DNA of 64,000 bases, taken from Candidatus Gastranaerophilales bacterium (GTDB lineage: Bacteria; Cyanobacteriota; Vampirovibrionia; Gastranaerophilales; Gastranaerophilaceae). A program made the position numbers and the translations under genes. The number at the start of each line of letters is the position of its first letter. Position 1 is the first letter of the stretch. The notes below the pieces were generated by a model, which was not told where the DNA came from, ran no database searches, and was given only the letters and a program-made list of their open reading frames with translations. Below, in pieces: positions 57,085 through 64,000 of the stretch. Where the stretch lies: contig CALUVT010000002.1 of the NCBI GenBank assembly GCA_944324345.1, forward strand, positions 310,001 through 374,000. Reading direction: 5' to 3'.

Positions 57085-58062
57085 ATGAGTTTAGTATTGT
57101 TAATCTTACTTGTTGCACTTTTAATTTACGTATTTAAAGGCATTATCATTGTACAACAACAGGAAGAAGTTATTATAGAAAGAATGGGTAGATATGAAAA
57201 AACATTAACTGCAGGTCCTAACTTTATCTTCCCAATATTAGAAGCTCCAAGAGGGATTTTAGAAAAAGTTTCTCAAAGAGGGCTTGATGGTACAAGCTAT
57301 TTTTATTTAAAACCTACAAACAGGATTGATTTAAGAGAACAAATGTATGATTTTCCCCGTCAAAACGTAATAACTAAAGATAACGTTTCAATAACAATCA
57401 ACGCTTTAATCTATTTTCAAATTGTTGATGCAAAAAGTGCTGTTTATGAAATCAAAAATCTACCTGATGCAATTGAGAAGTTAACACAAACAACTTTAAG
57501 AAACCTTGTCGGCCAAATGGATTTGCAAGAAACCTTAACTTCTCGCGGGAAGATTAATGATGAATTGAGGACGACTCTTGATGAAGCGACTAACAAATGG
57601 GGTGTAAAGGTTAATCGCGTAGAAATTCAAGATATATTCCCTCCAGCAGATATCCAGGCATCAATGGATAAATTGATGAAAGCAGACAGAGAAAAGAAGG
57701 CTACCATAACCGAAGCAGAAGGCTTAAAAGAAGCTGCAATAAGAAAAGCAGAAGGGGAAAAAGAAGCCGCAATTCGTTCAGCCGAAGGTGAAAAACAGGC
57801 AGAAATTTTGAGAGCAGAAGGTATAGCACAAGCCCGTATAATTGAGGCTGATGCAGAAAAAGAGGCTATTCAACGAATTATAACAGCGTTAGCAGATAAA
57901 GGGCAACCTGACAAATATTTAATAGCCATGAAATATCTTGAAACAATGCAAACAATCACCAGCGGTGAAAATAATAAAGTTGTTTATATGCCTTATGAAG
58001 CTACGGGAATTTTGTCTTCAGTTGACGGTATAAAAGAAATGTTTAAAGGCACAAGTAAATAG
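57085..58062 (+). CDS. SPFH-domain stomatin/prohibitin-family protein
   Basis: 325 aa. A single N-terminal helix (SLVLLILLVALLIYVFKGII), then the SPFH domain (30-200: VIIERMGRYEKTLTAGPNFI, MYDFPRQNVITKDNVSITIN, ALIYFQIVDAKSAVYEI, LRNLVGQMDLQETLTSR, VNRVEIQDIFPPADIQ) and an Ala/Glu-rich coiled coil (GLKEAAIRKAEGEKEAAIR) for oligomerisation. It forms large membrane rings that regulate proteases and membrane domains. It is paired with nfeD. A 9-bp hairpin follows its stop. High confidence. Confidence 0.93.
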   Translation: MSLVLLILLVALLIYVFKGIIIVQQQEEVIIERMGRYEKTLTAGPNFIFPILEAPRGILEKVSQRGLDGTSYFYLKPTNRIDLREQMYDFPRQNVITKDNVSITINALIYFQIVDAKSAVYEIKNLPDAIEKLTQTTLRNLVGQMDLQETLTSRGKINDELRTTLDEATNKWGVKVNRVEIQDIFPPADIQASMDKLMKADREKKATITEAEGLKEAAIRKAEGEKEAAIRSAEGEKQAEILRAEGIAQARIIEADAEKEAIQRIITALADKGQPDKYLIAMKYLETMQTITSGENNKVVYMPYEATGILSSVDGIKEMFKGTSK

Positions 58063-58066
58063 ATAC

Positions 58067-58087
58067 AGCGGCAGAAAATCTGCCGCT
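58067..58087 (+). terminator. Hairpin after the SPFH gene, without U-run
   Basis: AGCGGCAGA (58067-58075), loop AAA, TCTGCCGCT (58079-58087): perfect 9-bp stem. The lack of a U-run suggests an attenuator or mRNA-end stabiliser rather than a classic terminator. Confidence 0.5.
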
Positions 58088-58113
58088 AATACTATAAAGG
58101 ATAGCAAAAAAAT

Positions 58114-58437
58114 ATGAGAATGAATGATTTACCTAGAATGCAAGTATTGATTACCACAAATGAACAACAAATCGAAGGGGAATTGTTGTTACCTGAGAAT
58201 ATGCGTTTCAGCAATACTATTCCTGACAATATGCTGTTTTATATACTAAATGGCGGGTATCAATTTATCACAATAAAAAATTGCGAAGTGAAAGATCGTA
58301 AAAATCTTGCATTTCGGCCGGATAAATCTCCTCAACTCCATATTAACATATCTTGTGTAATGACAGTTCAGATAATTGAAATACTTCCTGATGATTTTGA
58401 ATATGATGAAGATGACTACGACAGTGTAGGAAAATAA
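58114..58437 (+). CDS. Small hypothetical protein with acidic tail, 107 aa
   Basis: Not recognised. It reads MRMNDLPRMQVLITTNEQQI with beta-strand pattern (VLITTNEQQIEGELLLPEN), GYQFITIKNCEVKDRKNLAF and a C-terminal Asp/Glu tail (PDDFEYDEDDYDSVGK). It is probably a single beta-rich cytosolic domain. ATG 58114 follows AAAGGA with an acceptable gap. It lies 51 bases after the SPFH gene on the same strand, separated by a hairpin, so it may be read from the same promoter. No function proposed. Confidence 0.7.
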   Translation: MRMNDLPRMQVLITTNEQQIEGELLLPENMRFSNTIPDNMLFYILNGGYQFITIKNCEVKDRKNLAFRPDKSPQLHINISCVMTVQIIEILPDDFEYDEDDYDSVGK

Positions 58438-58580
58438 AATTCAAAATCCTGCATAACTTCAACAATAACTACCTTTAAATATGAATTGCTTAAATTATTC
58501 TTCACATTTTATGTTCATTTTTTTATGTTTTTGCTAATATTGAATTAAGTCTGTAAATAGAAAGAGAAAAGGAACATAAG

Positions 58581-60356
58581 ATGATTACAACAAAGATGAA
58601 AAATCATAACTGTGGAGAGCTTAACTTATCTAATATCAATGAAGAAGTAACACTATCAGGTTGGGTTTCTACAGTAAGAGACTTAGGCGGGATTTTATTT
58701 ATTGAACTTAGGGACAGAAGCGGTTTTTTCCAACTTGTTGCAAACCCTCAAATAAATCCTGACGTACACAAAATATTTGAAAAAGTTCGTTCAGAATATG
58801 TAATTACGGTTCGCGGCAAGGTTACACGCAGACCTGAAGAAACTTATAATGAAAAGTATGCTACAGGACAGGTCGAAATGTATCCTGAATTTGTTGAAAT
58901 ATTGTCTGAAGCTAAGACACTGCCTTTTGTTCTGGATGATGAAAATGTATCAGAAGATGTTCGATTAAAATATAGGTATTTGGATATAAGACGTGAAAAG
59001 ATGTTGCATAATCTTACTTTACGTCATAAAATTTGCCAAGCAGCAAGACATTATTTAAACAATCTTGATTTCTTGGAAGTTGAAACACCTATTTTGATTA
59101 AAACTACTCCTGAAGGTGCAAGGGATTATTTGGTACCTTCACGTGTTCAGGAAGGCAAATTCTACGCCCTTCCTCAATCTCCGCAAATATTCAAGCAATT
59201 GTTGATGGTTGGAGGTATTGAAAGATACTACCAAATCGCAAAATGTTTCAGAGATGAAGATTTGAGAGCAGACAGACAACCTGAATTTACACAAATCGAC
59301 ATTGAAATGTCTTTTGTAGAGCAGCAAGACGTTATAAAAGTCGTTGAAGGATTGATTGTAGATACATTTAAAGCAGCCGGTGTTGAAGTTAAACCTCCTT
59401 TCATTCAAATGCCTTGGCAAGAAGCTATGGATAGGTTTGGTTCAGACAAACCGGATACACGTTTTGGCTTAGAATTGTTTGATATTGGCGATATTATTTT
59501 ACAGTCAGAATTTCAAATAGTTAAAAATACCCTTGAAAACGGTGGTATTGTAAGAGGCATAAGAATCCCAGGCGGAGCAAAATTCTCAAGAAAAGATATA
59601 GATGATATTACTAAACTTGCAGTATCGTTTGGGGCTAAAGCTCTTGCAAATATTATCTATAATGAAGATGGTACGGCAAAATCTCCTGTTTTGAAATTTG
59701 TGACGGAAGAACAGGCTAAACAAATTCAAGAAAGAGCACAAGCTGAAGCAGGTGACATAATATTCTTTGTAGCAGATAAGCCAAAACTTGTTTACGATAT
59801 TATGGGAAGATTAAGACTTTATTTCGGCAAGAGATTAAATCTAATAGATGAAAGTAAGCATAACCTTTTATGGGTGGTTGATTTCCCAATGTTTGAATGG
59901 TCAGATGAAGAAGGTAGATTTATGGCTATGCACCATCCGTTTACTTCTCCTTGCATTGAAGATTTAGACAAATTGAAATCAGGTGACTTAGGAAATGTAA
60001 AATCTATTGCGTATGATATCGTCTATAACGGAACAGAACTTGGAGGCGGTTCGGTCAGAATTCACTCATCAGAAGTTCAATCTGCAATATTTAAGGCTTT
60101 AGGTTTAACTGAAGAAGAAGCTAAAGAAAAATTTGGATTTATGGTTAATGCACTACAATATGGTACACCTCCTCATGCAGGTTTGGCAATCGGTTTAGAC
60201 AGACTTGTTGCATTGCTTTGCAGAACAGAAAGTATCAGAGATGTTATAGCATTTCCGAAAAATTCAGGTGCTAAAGATCTTATGAGCGATGCTCCGGGAG
60301 AAGCTTCTCTTCAACAATTAAGAGAACTGCATTTGAAAAGTACAGCACATAAATAA
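58581..60356 (+). CDS. aspS: Aspartyl-tRNA synthetase
   Basis: Class IIb synthetase with the bacterial GAD insertion, 591 aa. N-terminal OB domain (NEEVTLSGWVSTVRDLGGIL), motif 1 around LEVETPILIKTTPEGARDYL, motif 2 FRDEDLRADRQPEFTQIDIE, the insertion domain (290-420) and motif 3 GLAIGLDRLVALLC. The ATG at 58581 follows AAAAGGA. A strong terminator follows the stop. Presence of the bacterial insertion rules out an archaeal-type enzyme. High confidence. Confidence 0.95.
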   Translation: MITTKMKNHNCGELNLSNINEEVTLSGWVSTVRDLGGILFIELRDRSGFFQLVANPQINPDVHKIFEKVRSEYVITVRGKVTRRPEETYNEKYATGQVEMYPEFVEILSEAKTLPFVLDDENVSEDVRLKYRYLDIRREKMLHNLTLRHKICQAARHYLNNLDFLEVETPILIKTTPEGARDYLVPSRVQEGKFYALPQSPQIFKQLLMVGGIERYYQIAKCFRDEDLRADRQPEFTQIDIEMSFVEQQDVIKVVEGLIVDTFKAAGVEVKPPFIQMPWQEAMDRFGSDKPDTRFGLELFDIGDIILQSEFQIVKNTLENGGIVRGIRIPGGAKFSRKDIDDITKLAVSFGAKALANIIYNEDGTAKSPVLKFVTEEQAKQIQERAQAEAGDIIFFVADKPKLVYDIMGRLRLYFGKRLNLIDESKHNLLWVVDFPMFEWSDEEGRFMAMHHPFTSPCIEDLDKLKSGDLGNVKSIAYDIVYNGTELGGGSVRIHSSEVQSAIFKALGLTEEEAKEKFGFMVNALQYGTPPHAGLAIGLDRLVALLCRTESIRDVIAFPKNSGAKDLMSDAPGEASLQQLRELHLKSTAHK

Positions 60357-60388
60357 AAAAAAGCCCCTTAGTTAAAGGGGCTTTTTAG
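60357..60388 (+). terminator. Intrinsic terminator after aspS
   Basis: AAAGCCCCTT pairs with AAGGGGCTTT (stem about 12 bp, AGTTA loop), with an A-run before and a T-run after; works in either direction. Confidence 0.9.
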
Positions 60389-60419
60389 TAAACTTTTTTA
60401 TTATATAAACACATTATGC

Positions 60420-60453
60420 AAAAGAGCTACACAAGTACGTGTGTAACTCTTTT
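60420..60453 (-). terminator. Terminator for the prepilin gene at 60481
   Basis: AAAAGAGCTACACA (60420-60433) pairs with TGTGTAACTCTTTT (60440-60453), one mismatch, loop of six. Its minus-strand reading follows the prepilin stop by 27 bases. Confidence 0.75.
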
Positions 60454-60480
60454 CTTGAATTAAAAGAACCTTTTATGCTT

Positions 60481-61149
60481 TTAGTAGTCCATTTTCCATC
60501 CGTCTGCGACAATTTTAGAAAAACAACCCCGTCCATAGGCTTCATTGGCATCTCCAGTCAAGCATTGCTCAAATTGTGACTCAATAGCATCATATACATA
60601 ACTATCATAGTGCTCAGCAACTTTCCCATCACTATAAAGTTGAATATAAAACATATCTCTGCCAACAATATTGGGAGGAGCAGCCCCATTAATATCTACA
60701 TGCAAATCCATATACCCGTGAAATCCATCAGACTGATAACTAAAAGCATTATCTCTAACTGATATAGAGGCTCCACTAGCAAGTGAAACTGCAGCTAGTG
60801 GCTCATTAGCTTCAAATGCTGTTCCATTTATATATTTATAACTTTCTGCGAAGCAAGGAGTTAAAGACGTATCACAATCTTGAACTACGTTAAAATAGGT
60901 ATTTAAAAACTCTTTTGAAGCGTTTGGGTTATATGAAGTAAATTTCCCCTCATCAAGGGATACCAGATTATTATCATTTATAGCTCTTTTCGCAGCTTGC
61001 GAAAGTTCCGTATATACCTTCTTAAGCTGAGTTACATACACTGTTTTTTGATGGTTGGAAATAAGTGTAGGCATTGTCATTGCTGCAACCACACCTATTA
61101 TACCTAAAGTCACCAAAACTTCTGCTAAAGTAAATCCAAATTTATTCAT
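60481..61149 (-). CDS. Prepilin-type N-terminal cleavage/methylation protein (paralogue A)
   Basis: 222 aa with a five-residue leader (MNKFG), then FTLAEVLVTLGIIGVVAAM with Glu +5 and Gly at -1. It is nearly identical to the gene at 62135 in the first 65 residues (SNHQKTVYVTQLKKVYTELS) and in the last 80 (NIVGRDMFYIQLYSDGKVAE, GRGCFSKIVADGWKMDY). The middle differs (SLDEGKFTSYNPNASKEF here). ATG 61149 follows GGTTGCGGGG. ribF is transcribed away from it, next door. High confidence in the family; role in pili or a secretion pseudopilus unknown. Confidence 0.9.
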   Translation of the reverse strand: MNKFGFTLAEVLVTLGIIGVVAAMTMPTLISNHQKTVYVTQLKKVYTELSQAAKRAINDNNLVSLDEGKFTSYNPNASKEFLNTYFNVVQDCDTSLTPCFAESYKYINGTAFEANEPLAAVSLASGASISVRDNAFSYQSDGFHGYMDLHVDINGAAPPNIVGRDMFYIQLYSDGKVAEHYDSYVYDAIESQFEQCLTGDANEAYGRGCFSKIVADGWKMDY

Positions 61150-61247
61150 AAATCTAAACCCCGCAACCTAATCCGTATAAAACAATTATAACCGAATATT
61201 TACAACTTTTCAAGCTTAATTTATCGCGTATACCAATTTATTTATAA

Positions 61248-61253
61248 TATAAT
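61248..61253 (+). promoter_or_regulatory. -10 box for leaderless ribF
   Basis: TATAAT, six bases (AAATAT), ATG at 61260, so +1 is the ATG. A second TATAAT (61243-61248) overlaps it; the -35 is weak. Confidence 0.45.
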
Positions 61254-61259
61254 AAATAT

Positions 61260-62138
61260 ATGCAAATAATCACAGAGCTATCTAAAAATCAAAACTTATC
61301 TATTGCACTTGGTTTTTTTGACGGAGTCCATCTGGGGCACAAAACAGTTATAAAAAGTGCCGTTGAATATGCTCATCAAAATAATTGTAAATCAGCTGTC
61401 ATAACTTTTAAAGATCATCCGAATTGTTTTTTTTATGGGAAAAGCCCCAAATACATATTACCTAAAAAAGTAAAAGAACTAAAAATTGAGGAACTTGGAA
61501 TAGATTTCCTATATGAATTGGATTTTGAGAGTATATCAGGTCTTACTGCATCCGAGTATTTAAAAGATATACTGATAAAATATTTCAGTCCTTGTGCTAT
61601 TTCAACAGGTTGGAATCACAATTTTGGGTATAAAAAAAGCGGGAATGCAGAATTTTTAAGAAATAATTCTAATAAATTCGGATACAAATATTTTGAACTT
61701 CCACCTCAAAAAATAAATAATGAAATAATAAGCAGTTCTGTTATAAGAAAAAATCTTTCACAAGGGAATATAGAAAAAGCAAATTTGATGTTAGGTTATA
61801 AATTCTCTACATCAGGCGAAGTTATAAAAGGCAAACAAATTGGCAGAACAATAGGTTTCAAAACAGCAAATCTAATTTACCCTGATGAACTAATAGAATT
61901 ACCTCACGGAGTTTATTCAGTTCAAACAAATTACGGCAAAGGTATAGCAAATTTCGGAACCAGGCCAACTGTAAAGGGAGAGGGAACAATTCTTGAAACA
62001 CATATACTGGATTTTGACAAAAATATTTATGGCGAAAAACTTTTTGTTGAGTTTAACAAAATGATACGCGTCGAGAAAAAATTTAATTCCCTCGACGCAC
62101 TAAAAAATCAAATCCAAAAAGATATAAAATACATTTAA
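61260..62138 (+). CDS. ribF: Bifunctional riboflavin kinase / FAD synthetase
   Basis: Makes FMN and FAD. N-terminal adenylyltransferase: IALGFFDGVHLGHKTVIKSA (HxGH motif) and YFSPCAISTGWNHNFGYKKS; kinase: GKQIGRTIGFKTANLIYP, LPHGVYSVQTNYGKGIANFG and TRPTV with ILETHILDFDKNIYGE. 292 aa, close to the family's 310. No ribosome site precedes the ATG; a TATAAT ends six bases before it. It overlaps the convergent prepilin gene by 4 bases. High confidence. Confidence 0.94.
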   Translation: MQIITELSKNQNLSIALGFFDGVHLGHKTVIKSAVEYAHQNNCKSAVITFKDHPNCFFYGKSPKYILPKKVKELKIEELGIDFLYELDFESISGLTASEYLKDILIKYFSPCAISTGWNHNFGYKKSGNAEFLRNNSNKFGYKYFELPPQKINNEIISSSVIRKNLSQGNIEKANLMLGYKFSTSGEVIKGKQIGRTIGFKTANLIYPDELIELPHGVYSVQTNYGKGIANFGTRPTVKGEGTILETHILDFDKNIYGEKLFVEFNKMIRVEKKFNSLDALKNQIQKDIKYI

Positions 62139-62854
62139 TAATCCATTTTCCAACCGTCTGCAACTATTTTAGAAAAACAACCTCGTCCATAGGAGTTATA
62201 TTCACCTGTCAAACATTGTTCAAATTGCTGCTCAATAGTGTCATATAAATAAATGTCGTAGTGCTCAGCAACTTTCCCATCACTATAAAGTTGAATATAA
62301 AACATATCTCTACCAACAATATTGGGAGGAGCAGCACCATTGATATCAATATTCATATTCATATATCCATGATCCCCATTGTCTCGGTAACTAAACCAAT
62401 TCTCAAAAACTGATATAGAAGCACCGCTAGCAAGTGAAACTGCAGCTTGTGGTTCTGAGACTACAAAATCAGTTCCATTTATATATTTATAACTTTCTGC
62501 GAAACAAGGAGTTAAAGTTGTACCACAATCTTGAGCGACATTAAAATACGTCTTTAAAAAGTTACTTGAAGCACCTGCCACATTAAAATTAAATCTTGTT
62601 TCATCAAGAGAAACTGCGTTACTATCATTAATTGCACGCTTCGCCGCTTGCGAAAGTTCTGTATATACCTTCTTGAGCTGGGTAACATAAACTGTTTTTT
62701 GATGATTTGATATAAGTGTCGGCATTGTCATTGCTGCAACTACACCTATTATACCCAAGGTAACTAAAACTTCTGCCAAAGTAAAAGCATTAAACTTACT
62801 CTGAAACATAATATCCGAAAACATCTTAAAAATAGGGAAAATAAATTTTTTCAT
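62135..62854 (-). CDS. Prepilin-type N-terminal cleavage/methylation protein (paralogue B)
   Basis: 239 aa with a 23-residue leader (MKKFIFPIFKMFSDIMFQ then SKFNA), Ala at -1 and FTLAEVLVTLGIIGVVAAM. It shares the start and end with the gene at 60481 and differs in the middle (VSLDETRFNFNVAGASSNFL, FENWFSYRDNGDHGYMNMNI). That pattern fits a tandem duplication with gene conversion at both ends, or selection on the exposed middle. ATG 62854 follows GAGGAGAACTT. It overlaps ribF by 4 bases at its end. Confidence 0.9.
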   Translation of the reverse strand: MKKFIFPIFKMFSDIMFQSKFNAFTLAEVLVTLGIIGVVAAMTMPTLISNHQKTVYVTQLKKVYTELSQAAKRAINDSNAVSLDETRFNFNVAGASSNFLKTYFNVAQDCGTTLTPCFAESYKYINGTDFVVSEPQAAVSLASGASISVFENWFSYRDNGDHGYMNMNIDINGAAPPNIVGRDMFYIQLYSDGKVAEHYDIYLYDTIEQQFEQCLTGEYNSYGRGCFSKIVADGWKMDY

Positions 62855-62884
62855 AAGTTCTCCTCATACATTTAACATTTTATT

Positions 62885-63430
62885 TTACTTAATAAGTGCC
62901 TGAACCTCTTTAAATTTAGGATTTTTAGCACCTTTTAACCAATCAAATAGAGCAATCTCAACACAAGAAATTTTCGCACCATTTGCAACCATGGCATCAA
63001 TACCCTGTTTAAACTCATATTTATTTCTGCTTGCACAGGCATCTTTTATAACATAAACTTCATAACCCTGTTCAATCAAAGCGGATGCTGTTTGATATAC
63101 ACAAATATGCGTTTCTATTCCAAAAATTACAATCTGCTTCTTACCATAAGATTTAATTTTATCAAGCATGCCATCCTCAAGTAGTGCGTTAAAATAAGTT
63201 TTTTCAACGATTTGGGTTTCTTGCGGCAAGACATCCTTTAAACTTTGAACAGTACAACCAAGCCCTTTAGGATATTGCTCTGTTACAATAATCGGAATTC
63301 CTAAAATATTTGCCGAAGTAGCAACCTTTAAAGCATTTGAAACTACAACATCTTTATTTAAGGCCGCAACTAATTTTTCCTGTATATCAATTATTAATAC
63401 CAAACTGTCTTCTGCTGATAAAGTATTCAT
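62885..63430 (-). CDS. Isochorismatase-family cysteine hydrolase
   Basis: 181 aa with the alpha/beta fold: DSLVLIIDIQEKLVAAL (catalytic Asp15), IPIIVTEQYPKGLG, IVEKTYFNALLED (Lys of the triad), QIVIFGIETHICVYQTASAL (nucleophilic Cys in ETHICV) and CASRNKYEFKQGIDAM. The group includes nicotinamidases, isochorismatases and amidases; this short form is commonly called a hydrolase of unknown substrate. ATG 63430 follows AAGGAG. It lies 15 bases after the partial gene on the same strand, so they may be co-transcribed. Substrate not assigned. Confidence 0.87.
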   Translation of the reverse strand: MNTLSAEDSLVLIIDIQEKLVAALNKDVVVSNALKVATSANILGIPIIVTEQYPKGLGCTVQSLKDVLPQETQIVEKTYFNALLEDGMLDKIKSYGKKQIVIFGIETHICVYQTASALIEQGYEVYVIKDACASRNKYEFKQGIDAMVANGAKISCVEIALFDWLKGAKNPKFKEVQALIK

Positions 63431-63445
63431 ACATCTCCTTTACAA

Positions 63446-63997
63446 TTATAATATCGACTTTTTGAAATCTTTAATAAAATCTTCTACTATCTTAACGAGC
63501 TCTCTTTGAGTAATTTTAGTAAGTGGAATCTGAATTTCCGTATTTTCAGGGCTATCAAGACCTTCGTGAGTAACAGAAATCACAATTTTAGCAAACCCTG
63601 GATACACAATTTTCAAAACACTTTCCTGTTTTTTATTAATCAGTTTAAAAACACATTGATTTTGGTCTGTGTATTGCTCTATTTCCGTATCAAAAAGTTT
63701 ATCCTCATAAGTTTTTTGTAGTCTGTAAAAAACCGGAGCTATAACTTTTTCCATTTTTTTATTAAAAATTTGGCGGAAAATTTTATACCCCTTTTTTAAT
63801 TCGTCATCATCCAACCATTCATCCAAAGTTTCTTGCTCATCTTGAGCAAAAGAATACTCCATACCCGTTGCTAAAGCGGTTGAAAGACTATTTAATGCAT
63901 CACTTTCTATCTGCTCAAAATTTTTATCGCTTATGCCTGAAATACCCGCACAAATTTCAAACTCTTCCAAACAACTTTCTTTTACCTTATTAAACAC
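63446..63997 (-). CDS. Hypothetical protein, possibly continuing beyond the window
   Basis: Not recognised. The reading from GTG 63997 gives 183 aa (MFNKVKESCLEEFEICAGIS and so on), mostly acidic and helical, with a C-terminal EIQIPLTKITQRELVKIVED stretch. The frame stays open to the window edge with no visible ribosome site, so the true start may lie outside. No signal peptide or membrane segment in this part. It is followed by the isochorismatase-like gene after 15 bases. Nothing can be said about function. Confidence 0.65.
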   Translation of the reverse strand: MFNKVKESCLEEFEICAGISGISDKNFEQIESDALNSLSTALATGMEYSFAQDEQETLDEWLDDDELKKGYKIFRQIFNKKMEKVIAPVFYRLQKTYEDKLFDTEIEQYTDQNQCVFKLINKKQESVLKIVYPGFAKIVISVTHEGLDSPENTEIQIPLTKITQRELVKIVEDFIKDFKKSIL

Positions 63998-64000
63998 TAC

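Overview
The window is AT-rich, gene-dense bacterial chromosome with no rRNA, CRISPR array or recognisable insertion sequence. Six genes for prepilin-type proteins of the FTLAEVLITLGIIG kind, plus one remnant, are scattered as single genes or pairs. Together with HydE/HydG-type hydrogenase maturases and a Gram-negative-like envelope gene set, they suggest a fermentative gut bacterium of the non-photosynthetic cyanobacterial sister lineage (Melainabacteria/Vampirovibrionia, order Gastranaerophilales). This assignment is inference from gene style, not a database result.

Layout. 1-5.1 kb: start of gpmI, a prepilin gene with a 10-G tract, a 6S-like RNA, two lineage-type hypothetical proteins and a 54-aa small protein. 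5.1-13.4 kb: housekeeping (nadD-yqeK, a HerA-barrel-like acidic protein, aroH, fmt/def, queE/dnaJ-like, a degenerate purD-like gene). 13.6-15.4 kb: a small protein and two prepilin genes behind a consensus promoter. 15.4-20.6 kb: a four-gene glycan operon (glf, a GT2 transferase, a HAD-type protein, an RgpF-like protein). 20.7-25.5 kb: a SnoaL-like gene, a second prepilin gene with an 11-G tract, a large FtsH-like protein with a ruined ATPase but intact zinc-protease motif, and a prepilin remnant. 25.5-38.4 kb: tRNA-Phe, infC, TPR protein, dus, argS, mgtE, LCP protein, two tRNA-Arg genes, hydE, an NhaC-like antiporter, thyX and rpmE. 38.5-49.1 kb: CHASE2-GGDEF cyclase, secreted protein, TPR protein, smpB, a second formyltransferase, hydG, mnmA, glmU and an MFS transporter. 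49.2-64 kb: typA, a membrane GT2-like protein, folC, umuC-like, rqcH, nfeD-stomatin pair, aspS, two near-identical prepilin genes flanking ribF, an isochorismatase-type hydrolase and a partial unknown gene.

Main points of interest. (1) Two prepilin genes carry a poly-G tract just after the start, inside a similar short cassette. In both, 11 G reads through, while 10 or 12 G stops soon after; the copy near 1.45 kb has 10 (OFF) and the copy near 22.05 kb has 11 (ON). This looks like slipped-strand phase variation. (2) A roughly 180-nt RNA with paired ends, a bubble hairpin, its own promoter and a U-run fits 6S RNA and ends a few bases before the Shine-Dalgarno of the OFF prepilin gene. (3) At least six genes have a -10 box followed by exactly six bases and the ATG, so the ATG is the predicted +1: a recurrent leaderless-mRNA layout. 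(4) The FtsH-like protein has lost Walker A, Walker B and arginine fingers but kept HECGH and the downstream zinc-ligand aspartate. (5) infC appears to start at an AUA codon.
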